Source: Pectobacterium carotovorum
GTDB lineage: Bacteria; Pseudomonadota; Gammaproteobacteria; Enterobacterales; Enterobacteriaceae
Direction of reading: 5' to 3'
Length of the DNA: 64,000 bases
Assembly (NCBI RefSeq): GCF_033898505.1
Contig: NZ_JAXAFK010000003.1
Span: 310,001-374,000 of the forward strand
Shown: one piece after another, positions 34,787 to 47,214 of the stretch
Position numbering within the stretch: the first letter of the stretch is position 1
Layout of the letters: each line of letters opens with the position of its first letter
Position numbers and translations under genes: made by a program
Notes under the pieces: model-generated
What the model saw: the letters and a program-made list of their open reading frames with translations, nothing else
Database searches by the model: none
What the model was told of the DNA's origin: nothing

Positions 34787-35194
34787 GCCAGAGCTGGCGC
34801 GCTTTGGGATTATTCCTGAATGAATTGGGGCCGGCATAGAGGTAAAAGGAATAAGGAGTCAAAATTAACGAAGATTAACGTCATGATAATTTGAGAAAAA
34901 TTCATAACAGAACGGGAACATTACAAACATATCGCTATCCACGCCAACATCTCGATTATTTTTCTTGTCACAAGCTGATACCAAAGACAACGGTTTTCAG
35001 AATTGTCTTACTAACCCCGAACACCTTGAATACCAAGGCCTGCGTGAGTCTGCAGAATCATACCGCGACGGGTAACAGTTGCTCAATGTCACATTTTTAA
35101 CATCAACGTCATCGATTCTTGATTAATCAGCCGATTTCCCTTACTTAAGACTCCCCTCACCAACGAATACGGTTTCCTGAACAGGAATACAGGC
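34787..35194. other. intergenic region upstream of mraZ
   Basis: About 400 bp between the mra promoter and the small ORF at 35195. The sequence is AT-rich with no ribosome site before any longer ORF and no recognised RNA. The longest open frame (34891-35100 plus) has no plausible composition and is not called. Confidence 0.5.
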
Positions 35195-35284
35195 TCAGAA
35201 AACGGGTCGAATTACGTGTGCAACGTATCCCCCCAAGAGAAGCATGAAAAGCGGCGTCACAAACAGCCCTTTTTTATCGGTCAT
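35195..35284 (-). CDS. possible 29-residue membrane protein
   Basis: Not a family I recognise. ATG 35284 follows AAAGGAAGTGAGTAA, a strong Shine-Dalgarno (AGGAAGTG) at good spacing. The product starts MTDKKGLFVTPLFMLLLGGY and ends VAHVIRPVF: a charged start, then a hydrophobic segment of about 18 residues long enough to enter the membrane. It lies alone between the mraZ and alaE promoters, antisense to alaE direction. The evidence is the ribosome site and the hydrophobic run; conservation has not been tested. Confidence 0.5.
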   Translation of the reverse strand: MTDKKGLFVTPLFMLLLGGYVAHVIRPVF

Positions 35285-35587
35285 TTACTCACTTCCTTTA
35301 ACGCTTTAATGCAATTACCTCCCCGCGGAAACGCCTTGCTCTGAAAAAACCATAACGATTTGTTTTTAAATAATTTTAAATCTCTTGTCGCGATAAAAAA
35401 ACGGGAAATTTATCGGATAGACATAAAGTAGCGGGAAAGTATAAAAAACGCTCACAAATAAATATTTTTACCTAGTACAAAGCCAATCATTCAGTGATGT
35501 AAACTACACAAACGAAATAAGGCATGACAAAAAACCACACAAAACCATTACACCAGTTTATCCGCCCTAAGAATGGAGCAGCCCGGT
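35285..35587. other. AT-rich region between the small ORF and alaE
   Basis: 303 bp with long A/T runs (35350-35480) that should carry divergent promoters for the minus-strand small ORF and for alaE. No specific -10/-35 pair or regulator site is clear enough to call. Confidence 0.5.
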
Positions 35588-36025
35588 ATGTTTTCCCCGA
35601 CGTCACGATTGCGAAGTGCCACTGCAGATACCTTTGCGCTCGTTGTCTATTGTTTCATCACCGGCATGGCAATAGAAATCATGCTTTCCGGGATGAGCTT
35701 CGAGCAATCGCTGTCTTCACGTTTACTGTCTATCCCCGTTAATATTGCCATTGCCTGGCCGTACGGTCAGTATCGCGATCGCGTGTTGAATATAGCCAGA
35801 CGTCACGGTGGTGAGCATTTTCTGGTGCGCAGCGTTGCCGATCTGTTTGCCTATGTCAGTTTCCAATCCCCGGTTTACGCCATCATTCTCTGGTCTATCG
35901 GAGCGAGTCCCGCACAAATCCTGACGGCCGTTACCAGTAATCTAGTGATATCGATGGTGACAGGCGTGATATACGGTTATTTCCTGGAATATTGCCGTCG
36001 GCTATTCCGCGTGGCATTGCCATAA
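35588..36025 (+). CDS. alaE: AlaE, L-alanine exporter
   Basis: A 145-residue inner-membrane protein matching E. coli AlaE (YgaW) in the motifs [59 protein letters not shown] and [14 protein letters not shown], with four membrane segments. ATG 35588 has GGAG 9 bases upstream; an in-frame ATG at 35573 would add MEQPG and is not supported. AlaE exports excess L-alanine. In E. coli the gene is elsewhere; here it lies between the division cluster and cra. Confidence 0.94.
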   Translation: MFSPTSRLRSATADTFALVVYCFITGMAIEIMLSGMSFEQSLSSRLLSIPVNIAIAWPYGQYRDRVLNIARRHGGEHFLVRSVADLFAYVSFQSPVYAIILWSIGASPAQILTAVTSNLVISMVTGVIYGYFLEYCRRLFRVALP

Positions 36026-36084
36026 AAGCAAAGTAGGCGTGGGTCGTGAGTTGAGATTGAGCAGTAGCGAGTAGTCAAGGAAAA

Positions 36085-36106
36085 GCGCCATAGTTATCTA
36101 TGGCGC
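36085..36106 (-). terminator. terminator between alaE and cra
   Basis: GCGCCATAG and CTATGGCGC form a perfect 9-bp stem with a TTAT loop. On the minus strand it is followed by TTTTCC, so it best serves cra; convergent alaE transcription would meet it as well. Confidence 0.8.
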
Positions 36107-36119
36107 AGAAAGAGAGAGA

Positions 36120-37124
36120 TTACACGCGGCTCAGTGAGCCGCGACGGTACAAGTTACGCCGGATACGATTCAAACCAGGCTTCGGCCTTTTCGGTTCATC
36201 CAGACTGGCCAACACCAGCTCCAGTACGCGTTCCGCGACTTCACGATGGCGCTGAGCGACAGACAATACCGGGCATTCCAGATAATCCAACAGTTCATTA
36301 TCCCCAAAGGTCGCGATAGCCAGATTATTCGGCAAGCGCCCGTTAATCTTCAGGTTAACGTCCATCACCCCCTGCAATAGCGGAAATGACGTCGTGAACA
36401 GCGCTTCAGGCATAGGATTATTTTTCAGATAATCCATAAATGCGGCGGCGGCGGCTACGCGTTCATAACTATTGGAGTAAAGATAATTCACCTCACGCGG
36501 ATCGCCCGCCCACGCCTGACGGAACCCTTGCTCACGCAGGAAGCTGACGGAAAGCTCAGGCAAGGCGCCAAGATACAGTACCGATTTCGCAGGCACTTTC
36601 CGTAATTCCTGCGCCAGCATTTCAGCATCTTCAAGATCGGCCCCGACCACGCTGGTAAAGTGCTCACGATCTAACGCCCTGTCCAACGCAATAATCGGCA
36701 GGTTGCCGTTTATCCAGCGCTGATAAAATGGGTGCTCGGGAGGTAATGCGGTAGAAACGATAATAGCGTCAACCTGGCGCTGTAACAGATGCTCAATACA
36801 GCGCATCTCGTTGTCCGGCTGATCTTCTGAACACGCAATTAATAACTGATATCCGCGCTGTCTGGCCTGACGCTCCAGATAATTGGCGATGCGTGTATAG
36901 CTGGTATTTTCCAAATCGGGAATAACCAAACCAATTGAACGTGTGCGTCCGGCACGTAATCCAGCCGCGACGGCGTTGGGATGATAATTGTGCTCCCTGA
37001 CGACAGCCATGACTTTCTCAACGGTCTTATCGCTCACGCGATATTGTTTTGCTTTCCCGTTAATAACATAGCTGGCTGTCGTGCGTGAAACACCCGCAAG
37101 ACGCGCGATTTCATCCAGTTTCAC
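36120..37124 (-). CDS. cra: Cra (FruR), catabolite repressor/activator
   Basis: LacI/GalR-family regulator of central carbon flux that leaves DNA when it binds fructose-1-phosphate or fructose-1,6-bisphosphate. The 334 residues start [38 protein letters not shown] (HTH plus hinge helix) followed by the periplasmic-binding-protein-like core ([38 protein letters not shown]). Sits between alaE and ilvH, as cra does near ilvIH in E. coli. Confidence 0.97.
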   Translation of the reverse strand: MKLDEIARLAGVSRTTASYVINGKAKQYRVSDKTVEKVMAVVREHNYHPNAVAAGLRAGRTRSIGLVIPDLENTSYTRIANYLERQARQRGYQLLIACSEDQPDNEMRCIEHLLQRQVDAIIVSTALPPEHPFYQRWINGNLPIIALDRALDREHFTSVVGADLEDAEMLAQELRKVPAKSVLYLGALPELSVSFLREQGFRQAWAGDPREVNYLYSNSYERVAAAAAFMDYLKNNPMPEALFTTSFPLLQGVMDVNLKINGRLPNNLAIATFGDNELLDYLECPVLSVAQRHREVAERVLELVLASLDEPKRPKPGLNRIRRNLYRRGSLSRV

Positions 37125-37331
37125 GGTAACCCCTTAGTAGGCCGGAAAATAAATAGGCCGGATAAATAATAAATAGTGTGATGACCATAAAATCATCATG
37201 GATATGGCGTAGATCTAACAGCAGAAGCTTTTGTACGGCAACTGCTTTTATCACGTTACCCACATATTTCAAGCTGTCATATCAATAATGGACGTCTTTT
37301 AACCTGAAATATATTGCGCTTATATAAGATA

Positions 37332-37367
37332 AGGAAAATAAAAAGGCCCGATACTATTATCAGGCCT
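37332..37367 (-). terminator. intrinsic terminator after ilvH
   Basis: On the minus strand AGGCCTGA (37367-37360) pairs with TCGGGCCT (37351-37344), one T-G wobble, and is followed by TTTTATTTTCC. It lies 29 bp past the ilvH stop. Confidence 0.85.
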
Positions 37368-37395
37368 CTTAAAGGAAAAAGCAGCGAAAAGTCGA

Positions 37396-37887
37396 TTAAC
37401 GCATGATCTTATCGCCGCGTGATACGCCGACAATCCCGGAGCGTGCCACTTCAACAATTTCGGCCACTTCACGCACGGCGCTGAGGAAGGCGTCCAGTTT
37501 ATCGCTGGTGCCAGCAAGCTGTACGGTGTAAAGCGAGGCGGTAACATCCACAATCTGCCCGCGGAAAATATCGGCGCAGCGCTTCACTTCTTCGCGGCCA
37601 TATCCTGTGGCTTGCAGCTTCACCAGCATGATTTCACGCTCAACGTGCGCGCCCTGCCCCAGTTCACTAACGCGCAGAACATCCACCAGCTTGTGCAACT
37701 GCTTTTCGATCTGCTCCAGCACTTTCTCATCGCCTACCGTCTGAATCGTCATACGGGATAGCGTAGGGTCTTCGGTTGGGGCTACCGTCAGGCTTTCGAT
37801 GTTGTAGCCGCGCTGTGAAAACAGGCCGACGACACGTGACAAGGCGCCCGATTCATTCTCAAGTAATACTGATAAAATCCGCCGCAT
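37396..37887 (-). CDS. ilvH: acetolactate synthase III regulatory subunit (IlvH)
   Basis: Valine-binding small subunit of AHAS III. From ATG 37887 ([33 protein letters not shown]) it has 163 residues: an N-terminal ACT domain with the feedback-sensing [10 protein letters not shown] loop, and a C-terminal ACT-like half ([17 protein letters not shown]). The ilvI stop TGA is 2 bases before the ATG, so translation is coupled. An in-frame start at 37917 lies inside ilvI and is rejected. Confidence 0.96.
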   Translation of the reverse strand: MRRILSVLLENESGALSRVVGLFSQRGYNIESLTVAPTEDPTLSRMTIQTVGDEKVLEQIEKQLHKLVDVLRVSELGQGAHVEREIMLVKLQATGYGREEVKRCADIFRGQIVDVTASLYTVQLAGTSDKLDAFLSAVREVAEIVEVARSGIVGVSRGDKIMR

Positions 37888-37889
37888 GA

Positions 37890-39608
37890 TCAGGTCCTCT
37901 CCGTTTTGCTCAACCACATTTCATCCATCGCCCCGCCGCGAATCTGCATGGGGTAAACATGCTCGCTGCTGTCGATGTTGATATCAACAAACACCAGACG
38001 ATCTTTCTGCGCCAGCGCTTGTGACAGCTTACTTTCCAGTTCGTCCGGCGTATCGATAGAAATCCCGACGTGACCGTACGCTTCAGCCAGCTTGACGAAA
38101 TCCGGTAACGATTCCATGTAAGAACTGGAATGGCGGCCAGAATAAATCATGTCCTGCCACTGCTTCACCATACCGAGGAAGCGGTTGTTCAGGTTGATTA
38201 CCACAACGGGCAAATCATATTGCAGCGCCGTAGAAAGCTCCTGAATATTCATCTGAATACTGCCGTCGCCCGTTACGCAAATCACGGTCTCTTCCGGCAG
38301 CGCGAGCTTAATACCCAGTGCAGCAGGCAGGCCAAAGCCCATGGTGCCTAATCCGCCGGAGTTCACCCAGCGACGCGGTAAATCGAACGGATAATACAGC
38401 GCGGCGAACATCTGGTGCTGACCGACGTCCGATGCCACATAGGCTTTACCTTCGGTCAGACGATGCAGCGTTTCAATCACCGCCTGCGGTTTAATCTTGT
38501 CGCTGTCGGTGCTGTATTTCAGACAGTGACGCCCACGCCACTGTTCGATAACCTGCCACCAGTCGCGCAGCGCATCAAACTGCTGCTGTGCGCCATCTTG
38601 CGCCAGCAACTCCAGCATCAGGCTTAATACCTGTTTGGCATCGCCAACGATAGGAACATCGGCATTGACCGTTTTGGAAATTGACGCGGGATCGATATCA
38701 ATATGCAATACCGTCGCATTCGGACAGTACTTCGCCAGATTGTTCGTCGTACGGTCGTCGAAGCGCACCCCTACGGCGAAAATTACATCGGCGTTATGCA
38801 TAGCCATGTTGGCTTCATACGTCCCGTGCATCCCCAGCATACCGAGGCATTGACGGTGCGTGCCAGGAAAACCGCCCAACCCCATCAACGATGTGGTCAC
38901 TGGCAGGTTAAGCTTTTCTGCCAGCGTCAGCAGTTCTTCGTGACACTCCGCGTTAATCACGCCGCCACCGCCGTAGATAATCGGCTTTTCTGCCGCCAGT
39001 AGCGTTTGCAGCGCCCGACGAATCTGCCCTTTGTGCCCTTGAACCGTTGGGTTATAGGAACGCATGCTGATGCTTTCGGGATAAACGTACGGCAGCTTAT
39101 TCGCCGGATTCATGACGTCTTTCGGCAGATCGACCACCACGGGCCCCGGACGTCCGGTTGATGCCAGATAAAACGCTTTTTTCAGGATCGTCGGGACATC
39201 TTCCGCTTTCTTGACCAGAAAACTGTGCTTCACAATCGGGCGAGAGATCCCCACCATGTCGCATTCCTGGAAGGAATCGTAGCCAATCAACGAAGTCGCA
39301 ACCTGACCGGACAACACCACCATAGGAATGGAGTCCATATAGGCAGTAGCGATACCGGTAATGGCATTGGTCGCACCGGGACCGGACGTGACCAGCACAA
39401 CACCGACCTCACCCGTCGCGCGCGTATAGCCATCCGCCATATGTACCGCACCTTGCTCATGCCGCACCAAAATATGATCGATACCGCCAACCGTATGCAG
39501 GGCGTCGTAAATATCCAACACCGCACCGCCCGGATAACCGAACACATGTTTTACGCCCTGATCGATCAACGATCGGACCACCATTTCGGCGCCTGACAAC
39601 ATCTCCAT
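37890..39608 (-). CDS. ilvI: acetolactate synthase III catalytic subunit (IlvI)
   Basis: ThDP- and FAD-dependent enzyme forming acetolactate or acetohydroxybutyrate for Val, Leu and Ile. ATG 39608 ([28 protein letters not shown]) gives 572 residues, and AGAGG lies 10 bases upstream; a longer frame to 39677 adds 23 unconserved residues. Catalytic Glu is in [14 protein letters not shown]; the ThDP motif [29 protein letters not shown] is near 425. In E. coli ilvIH is Lrp-activated and leucine-responsive. Confidence 0.96.
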   Translation of the reverse strand: MEMLSGAEMVVRSLIDQGVKHVFGYPGGAVLDIYDALHTVGGIDHILVRHEQGAVHMADGYTRATGEVGVVLVTSGPGATNAITGIATAYMDSIPMVVLSGQVATSLIGYDSFQECDMVGISRPIVKHSFLVKKAEDVPTILKKAFYLASTGRPGPVVVDLPKDVMNPANKLPYVYPESISMRSYNPTVQGHKGQIRRALQTLLAAEKPIIYGGGGVINAECHEELLTLAEKLNLPVTTSLMGLGGFPGTHRQCLGMLGMHGTYEANMAMHNADVIFAVGVRFDDRTTNNLAKYCPNATVLHIDIDPASISKTVNADVPIVGDAKQVLSLMLELLAQDGAQQQFDALRDWWQVIEQWRGRHCLKYSTDSDKIKPQAVIETLHRLTEGKAYVASDVGQHQMFAALYYPFDLPRRWVNSGGLGTMGFGLPAALGIKLALPEETVICVTGDGSIQMNIQELSTALQYDLPVVVINLNNRFLGMVKQWQDMIYSGRHSSSYMESLPDFVKLAEAYGHVGISIDTPDELESKLSQALAQKDRLVFVDINIDSSEHVYPMQIRGGAMDEMWLSKTERT

Positions 39609-39969
39609 GGATCTGCCTCTTTTGTTCAGAAAGCGGAATTCGCTTCTGTATTGATCGGGAGAAATCCCCGAGCTCACATTGTATTAATACTGTTAACTTT
39701 TAGTACAAGAATACGAAATATTATAGGGATTACTGATAACCCATTAACATAACGCCAGATTATGACGCAGACAAACGGCAAAAAACCACCGCCCTTAATC
39801 GTGCCTAGGGGAAATCGAACGTGAGGGAAAAAGGAACTGAGATAAAATACTAACTGGGAACCTTCCGACCTGAGGGATCGTCCATGAAGGCCATAAATTA
39901 CAGAGTGAAATATTGAGGCCGAAAACCACATTTCTTTTCAGGAAACGCGCTTCTCGGCCTACGACACCA
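39609..39969 (-). promoter_or_regulatory. ilvIH upstream region
   Basis: 361 bp with an AT-rich centre (39670-39760), suitable for the Lrp-dependent control known for ilvIH in E. coli; individual Lrp sites are too degenerate to call by eye. AGGCCGA (39916-39922) and TCGGCCT (39954-39960) can pair around a long loop just past the acyl-CoA ligase stop. No gene is supported; a hydrophobic open frame at 39674-39931 lacks a ribosome site. Confidence 0.45.
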
Positions 39970-41775
39970 TCAAGATTCTGCGTACATCGCATCAATTTCC
40001 AGCTGGTAACGCTGGTTGATGATTTTCCTGCGTAGCTTGAGCGTTGGCGTCAGTTCCCCTTCTGCCATCGAAAACGGCACAGGCAGCAACGTGAATTTCT
40101 TCACCTGCTCCACGCGGGAAAGCTCCTTCTGCATCTCCCGCAAGCGCTGTTCGAACAGCTCAATAATATGGCTGTGACGCAGCAATTCCAGCCGATCGTG
40201 GTACTTCAGATTGATGGAGTGAGCGTATTCTTCCAGCGCCTCGAAACAGGGAACAATCAACGCAGACACGTATTTACGCGTATCCGCGATAATCGCCACC
40301 TGTTCGATGAAGCGATCCTGTCCCAGCGTCCCTTCCAGATGCTGCGGAGCAATATATTTACCGCCCGACGTTTTCATCAGATCTTTCAAGCGCTCGGTAA
40401 TAAACAGGTTACCGTTGGCATCCAGCTCTCCCGCATCGCCGGTTCTCAGCCAGCCGTCTTCGGTAAAGGTTTCTGCGGTTTCCTGCGGACGATGGAAATA
40501 ACCCCGCATGATGGTTGCGCCGCGCACCTGAATCTCTTTTTCCTCACCAATACGAACTTCAATACCTGGCAGCGGCGTACCAATAGAGCCTAAGCGGAAA
40601 TGATTCTCTTCCCAGCAGGAAACCGTCGCGCAGGTTTCGGTCATGCCATAGCCATAGATGATGCGAATCCCGATCGCGCGGAAAAACAGAATGATGTTGT
40701 CATCCAGCCGCGCACCTGCGGCTGGCATGAAGCGAATCTCGCCCCCCAGCAGCTGGCGCAGTTTCCCTAACACCAGCCGGTCGGCATAGCGATGCATAAC
40801 GCGGCGGAAGAGCCCTGCTTTTTTCGCTGTCTGGCTCGCCAGAAACATGTGTTTCCCCTGCGTAACAGCCCAGTTGAAAAGTCGCTGGCGGTACCACGGT
40901 GCCTGCGCCACTTTTTCATGGATTGCGCTGTAAACTTTCTCATAAAAACGCGGTACGGCGCACATCACGGTAGGTTTGACCGCCTGCATCGCATCACGAA
41001 CCAGATTCGTGTTGTTGAGATACACGTTCTGGGCGCCACGATGCATAATGACAAAGCTCCACGCGCGTTCAAATACGTGAGAAAGCGGTAAGAAACAGAG
41101 CGATACGTCATTTTCCGACATATCCAGACGATCGTCATGCAGCTTAAGCTGCATCGCCATGTTGGTGTAATCCAGCATGACGCCTTTTGGCTCGCCGGTG
41201 GTGCCAGAGGTATAAATCAACGTAAACAGATCGTTGAGATCGCGACTGTCGATGCGCGTTTGCCATTCATCACGCCAGAAATCGTCTACGGCCTGCGCTT
41301 CAAATTCATGCAGGGATTGCGCGATGTCGCTATCGCGCAGGTTAACGCCCTCATCCATCACGATAATATTTCGCAGTTGCGGGCAGGTCTCCCGTAACGA
41401 CAGCAGCGCATCCAACTGCTCCTGACCACCAACGAATATCGTACGGATATCGGCATCATTGATGATGAACGCCGCCTGTGCCGCCGTATTCGTGGCATAG
41501 ATTGGCACGCTGATCGCACGCAGGTGCAGTAGCGCCAGATCAGCCAGCGACCAATTCATCGAGTTATGAGAGAAAATCGCTACCCGTTCTTGAACGTCGA
41601 CTCTCAGCGCCAGTAGCGCGCTGGCAATCCGCCGAATGCGCTGTCCGGCCTGTGTCCAGGTGAGCTGTTGTTCGCCCGCAGGCGTCCACTCGCGCAGCGC
41701 AATACGACCCGCGCAGTGATTGATCCGATCTTGAACCCGGTGCACCACATGATATGGCTGTAAATGATTATTCAT
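39970..41775 (-). CDS. AMP-dependent long-chain acyl-CoA ligase (FadD15-like)
   Basis: A 601-residue ANL-superfamily adenylating enzyme. The P-loop-like motif YTSGTTGEPKGV is at 188-199, followed by FLPLSHVFERAW (linker), MPAAGARLD, YGYGMTETCATVSC (A5), GWLRTGDAGELDANGNLFITERLKDLMKTSGGKYIAPQHLE (A7-A8), and the C-terminal TPTLKLRRKIIN (A10 lysine). This pattern fits long-chain fatty acyl-CoA synthetases. Cytoplasmic or membrane-associated. It stands where leuO is in E. coli, on the opposite strand to leu. The true substrate chain is unknown. Confidence 0.9.
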   Translation of the reverse strand: MNNHLQPYHVVHRVQDRINHCAGRIALREWTPAGEQQLTWTQAGQRIRRIASALLALRVDVQERVAIFSHNSMNWSLADLALLHLRAISVPIYATNTAAQAAFIINDADIRTIFVGGQEQLDALLSLRETCPQLRNIIVMDEGVNLRDSDIAQSLHEFEAQAVDDFWRDEWQTRIDSRDLNDLFTLIYTSGTTGEPKGVMLDYTNMAMQLKLHDDRLDMSENDVSLCFLPLSHVFERAWSFVIMHRGAQNVYLNNTNLVRDAMQAVKPTVMCAVPRFYEKVYSAIHEKVAQAPWYRQRLFNWAVTQGKHMFLASQTAKKAGLFRRVMHRYADRLVLGKLRQLLGGEIRFMPAAGARLDDNIILFFRAIGIRIIYGYGMTETCATVSCWEENHFRLGSIGTPLPGIEVRIGEEKEIQVRGATIMRGYFHRPQETAETFTEDGWLRTGDAGELDANGNLFITERLKDLMKTSGGKYIAPQHLEGTLGQDRFIEQVAIIADTRKYVSALIVPCFEALEEYAHSINLKYHDRLELLRHSHIIELFEQRLREMQKELSRVEQVKKFTLLPVPFSMAEGELTPTLKLRRKIINQRYQLEIDAMYAES

Positions 41776-41940
41776 CTGTAAAAGAATTTATAAGGGAAGT
41801 GAATTCGACAGCATTTCAGCGTACAGCTGTACATTATTTGGCGTGCAGTCTACCGTCATTGTTCAAAACCGCAACGATCTTTCGTTCATTCCCCGCAGGC
41901 TATCGCTGGTTTACTTGACGCACATCACACCAATCAAAAG

Positions 41941-41969
41941 TTGACATATCCCTGATAATCGCGTACCAA
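41941..41969 (+). promoter_or_regulatory. predicted leu operon promoter
   Basis: TTGACA (41941-41946) with a 17-bp spacer to TACCAA (41964-41969). The -35 is perfect and the -10 is weak. It lies 35 bp before the leuL ATG, consistent with the short leader of E. coli leuABCD. Confidence 0.55.
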
Positions 41970-42003
41970 TAAAGCAACACCGAATTTTAGATGACGAGAC
42001 ACC

Positions 42004-42087
42004 ATGTTCAACTTTACTGTCCTACTAAGCCTACTACTAAACGCATCCTTCTTGCGCGGTAGGTTTGTGGGCAGAATTCAGAACTAA
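42004..42087 (+). CDS. leuL: leu operon leader peptide (LeuL)
   Basis: A 27-residue leader peptide, MFNFTVLLSLLLNASFLRGR then FVGRIQN. Five CTA codons (CTA CTA AGC CTA CTA CTA), rare in enterobacteria, make ribosome progress sensitive to charged tRNA-Leu. The end FVGRIQN parallels the E. coli RPVGGIQH. Followed by the attenuator hairpin at 42113-42130. Confidence 0.93.
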   Translation: MFNFTVLLSLLLNASFLRGRFVGRIQN

Positions 42088-42110
42088 GTTTCTCGCCACA
42101 CGATACAAAA

Positions 42111-42139
42111 AACCCGCGCTGATGCGCGGGTTTTTTTTT
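42111..42139 (+). terminator. leu attenuator terminator
   Basis: CCCGCGC (42113-42119), loop TGAT, GCGCGGG (42124-42130), then nine T from 42131. It lies 25 bp after the leuL stop and 48 bp before leuA, so it is the Rho-independent attenuator controlled by leuL translation. Confidence 0.95.
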
Positions 42140-42186
42140 ACTCGCCGAGCGCCAAGTACAAGTAGACACGACAAGGAACTAAACCG

Positions 42187-44876
<2,690 letters not shown>

Positions 44877-44878
44877 CC

Positions 44879-46279
44879 ATGGGTAAGACGTTATATCAAA
44901 AATTGTTCGAAGCGCACGTGGTTCATGAAGCGCCAAACGAAACGCCGCTGCTGTATATCGACAGACATCTGGTACACGAAGTGACTTCCCCGCAAGCTTT
45001 CGACGGCCTGCGCGCGATGGGCCGTAAGGTTCGTCAGCCGGGGAAAACCTTCGCGACCATGGACCACAACGTGTCCACGCAAACCAAAGACATCAACGCC
45101 AGTGGCGAGATGGCCCGCATTCAGATGCAGGAGTTAATCAAAAACTGTGCGGAATTCGGCGTTCAGCTGTATGACCTGAACCACCCGTATCAGGGTATCG
45201 TTCACGTTATCGGGCCTGAGCAAGGAATGACGCTGCCGGGCATGACCATCGTGTGTGGTGACTCGCACACGGCAACGCACGGCGCATTTGGTTCACTGGC
45301 TTTCGGTATCGGTACGTCGGAAGTGGAACATGTACTGGCGACGCAAACCCTGAAGCAGGGTCGCGCCAAAACCATGAAGATTGAAGTCACTGGCGATGCA
45401 CCACACGGCATTACCGCAAAAGACATCGTGCTGGCGATCATCGGTAAAACCGGTAGCGCAGGCGGCACCGGCCATGTAGTTGAATTCTGTGGCACAGCCA
45501 TTCGTGCACTTAGCATGGAAGGCCGTATGACGCTGTGCAACATGGCGATTGAAATGGGTGCGAAAGCTGGGCTGGTTGCGCCGGACGAGACCACCTTCAA
45601 CTACCTGAAAGGCCGTCAGTTTGCGCCGAAAGACGCCAACTGGGATGCCGCCGTTGCGTACTGGAACACGCTGAAATCGGATGATGATGCGCAGTTCGAT
45701 ACGGTTGTCACGCTGGACGCCGCTCAAATCGCACCGCAGGTCACCTGGGGTACCAACCCCGGCCAGGTTATCGCCGTCAATCAGGAAATCCCTAACCCGG
45801 ACTCTTTCAGCGATCCGGTAGAACGCGCCTCTGCCGCCAAAGCGCTGGCGTATATGGATCTGCAACCCGGTATCAAACTGACCGACGTGAAGATCGATAA
45901 AGTTTTCATTGGCTCCTGCACCAACTCGCGCATTGAAGATTTGCGCGCTGCGGCAGAAATCGCCAAAGGGCGCAAAGTCGCCGCTGGCGTTCAGGCTATC
46001 GTTGTACCCGGCTCCGGCCCGGTAAAAACCATGGCAGAGCTGGAAGGGCTGGATAAAGTGTTCATCGAAGCGGGCTTTGAGTGGCGCTTACCGGGCTGCT
46101 CTATGTGTCTGGCGATGAACAATGACCGTCTGAACCCCGGCGAACGCTGCGCCTCAACCAGCAACCGTAACTTTGAAGGACGTCAGGGGCGCGCAGGTCG
46201 TACCCATCTGGTCAGCCCGGCAATGGCTGCCGCTGCCGCGGTAACGGGTCGCTTTGCCGACGTCCGCGAGTTGAATTAA
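44879..46279 (+). CDS. leuC: isopropylmalate isomerase large subunit (LeuC)
   Basis: Aconitase-family large subunit with a [4Fe-4S] cluster that interconverts 2- and 3-isopropylmalate with LeuD. The 466 residues contain the cluster cysteines in [14 protein letters not shown] and [11 protein letters not shown], plus [10 protein letters not shown] and [31 protein letters not shown]. Two bases separate it from leuB. Confidence 0.98.
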   Translation: MGKTLYQKLFEAHVVHEAPNETPLLYIDRHLVHEVTSPQAFDGLRAMGRKVRQPGKTFATMDHNVSTQTKDINASGEMARIQMQELIKNCAEFGVQLYDLNHPYQGIVHVIGPEQGMTLPGMTIVCGDSHTATHGAFGSLAFGIGTSEVEHVLATQTLKQGRAKTMKIEVTGDAPHGITAKDIVLAIIGKTGSAGGTGHVVEFCGTAIRALSMEGRMTLCNMAIEMGAKAGLVAPDETTFNYLKGRQFAPKDANWDAAVAYWNTLKSDDDAQFDTVVTLDAAQIAPQVTWGTNPGQVIAVNQEIPNPDSFSDPVERASAAKALAYMDLQPGIKLTDVKIDKVFIGSCTNSRIEDLRAAAEIAKGRKVAAGVQAIVVPGSGPVKTMAELEGLDKVFIEAGFEWRLPGCSMCLAMNNDRLNPGERCASTSNRNFEGRQGRAGRTHLVSPAMAAAAAVTGRFADVRELN

Positions 46280-46292
46280 GAGAGAAACCGAC

Positions 46293-46895
46293 ATGGCTAA
46301 ATTTACTCAACACACTGGTCTGGTGGTTCCTCTGGATGCCGCTAACGTCGATACTGACGCCATCATTCCCAAGCAGTTTCTGCAAAAGGTGACGCGTACC
46401 GGTTTCGGCCAACATTTGTTCCACGACTGGCGTTTTCTGGACGATGCGGGTCAACAGCCTAACCCTGAGTTCGTGCTGAACCAGCCGCATTACAAAGGGG
46501 CCAGCATCCTGCTGGCGCGGGAAAACTTCGGCTGCGGTTCTTCCCGTGAGCACGCACCGTGGGCGCTGACCGATTACGGCTTCAAAGTCGTTATCGCCCC
46601 AAGCTTCGCCGATATCTTCTACGGCAACTCGTTTAACAACCAACTGTTGCCGGTGAAACTGAGCGACGCGGAAATAGACGAGCTGTTCAAGCTGGTTGAT
46701 GGGCAGGAAGGCATTAACTTCACGGTCGATCTGGAAAATCAGGTCGTTCAGGCGGGCAGCAAAAGCTATCCGTTTGAAATCGACAGCTTCCGTCGTCACT
46801 GCATGATCAACGGATTAGACAGCATCGGCCTGACGCTGCAACACGAAGCGTCTATCACCGAGTATGAAAAGAATCAGCCGGCCTTTTTGAACTGA
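46293..46895 (+). CDS. leuD: isopropylmalate isomerase small subunit (LeuD)
   Basis: Swivel-domain partner of LeuC. The 200 residues carry [43 protein letters not shown] and [18 protein letters not shown], the substrate-specifying loop and active-site Ser/Arg. Last gene of leuABCD, 13 bp after leuC. A repeat element separates it from the operon-end hairpins. Confidence 0.98.
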   Translation: MAKFTQHTGLVVPLDAANVDTDAIIPKQFLQKVTRTGFGQHLFHDWRFLDDAGQQPNPEFVLNQPHYKGASILLARENFGCGSSREHAPWALTDYGFKVVIAPSFADIFYGNSFNNQLLPVKLSDAEIDELFKLVDGQEGINFTVDLENQVVQAGSKSYPFEIDSFRRHCMINGLDSIGLTLQHEASITEYEKNQPAFLN

Positions 46896-46910
46896 TTCAA
46901 GATTACAAAT

Positions 46911-46934
46911 AGCCCTGAAGCCCTCTTCAGGGCT
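46911..46934 (+). terminator. hairpin directly after leuD
   Basis: AGCCCTGAAG and CTTCAGGGCT form a perfect 10-bp stem with a CCCT loop, 15 bp past the leuD stop. No T-run follows (GACAAAG), so alone it would not be a classic intrinsic terminator; it may protect the 3' end. Confidence 0.6.
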
Positions 46935-46950
46935 GACAAAGTCCATAGAG

Positions 46951-47131
46951 CGGTAGTAACGGATAGATCGTAAAGACGCTGTAAACACATCCCTGTGCGC
47001 TCGGATTGCGCAGATATGAATCTCATCCCTGAGATTCACCCTTGCAGGGTCGTCGCAAGCGACGTTCAAAAACGTTCCTGACGTTTTTGTCCATGGCGCA
47101 AACGCTTTACTCTTCTATTCCGTTACTACCG
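46951..47131. repeat. 181-bp composite palindromic repeat, type A
   Basis: Bounded by inverted ends: CGGTAGTAACGGA at 46951 and TCCGTTACTACCG at 47119-47131. Between them are short hairpins in series: GAATCTC/GAGATTC, CGTCGC/GCGACG, and CAAAAACGT/ACGTTTTTG among others. No coding potential. This is the architecture of non-autonomous palindromic repeats found between genes in enterobacteria. Confidence 0.85.
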
Positions 47132-47165
47132 TTTTCGTTCGGCAAATAGGTTTATCAACAGCCTG

Positions 47166-47200
47166 AGCCTGCATGACTTCCTGCGGGCTTTTTCTTTTGG
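47166..47200 (+). terminator. intrinsic terminator between leuD and azlD
   Basis: AGCCTGCA (47166-47173) pairs with TGCGGGCT (47182-47189) with one T-G wobble, followed by TTTTTCTTTT. It is the only T-tailed hairpin after leuD, so it is the likely operon end, 270 bp past the stop because the repeat element lies in between. Confidence 0.75.
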
Positions 47201-47214
47201 AAAAATGACGGGTA

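Noticed and set aside
34891..35100. 69-codon open frame upstream of mraZ
   Set aside because: Starts at a non-ATG codon without a ribosome site and has no coherent composition.
39674..39931. Hydrophobic 85-codon open frame upstream of ilvI
   Set aside because: No ribosome site, and it lies in the ilvIH regulatory region; no resemblance to leuO or to any known family.
46911..46934. Intrinsic terminator of the leu operon
   Set aside because: The stem is perfect but no T-run follows; kept only as a hairpin, with 47166-47200 as the better terminator.
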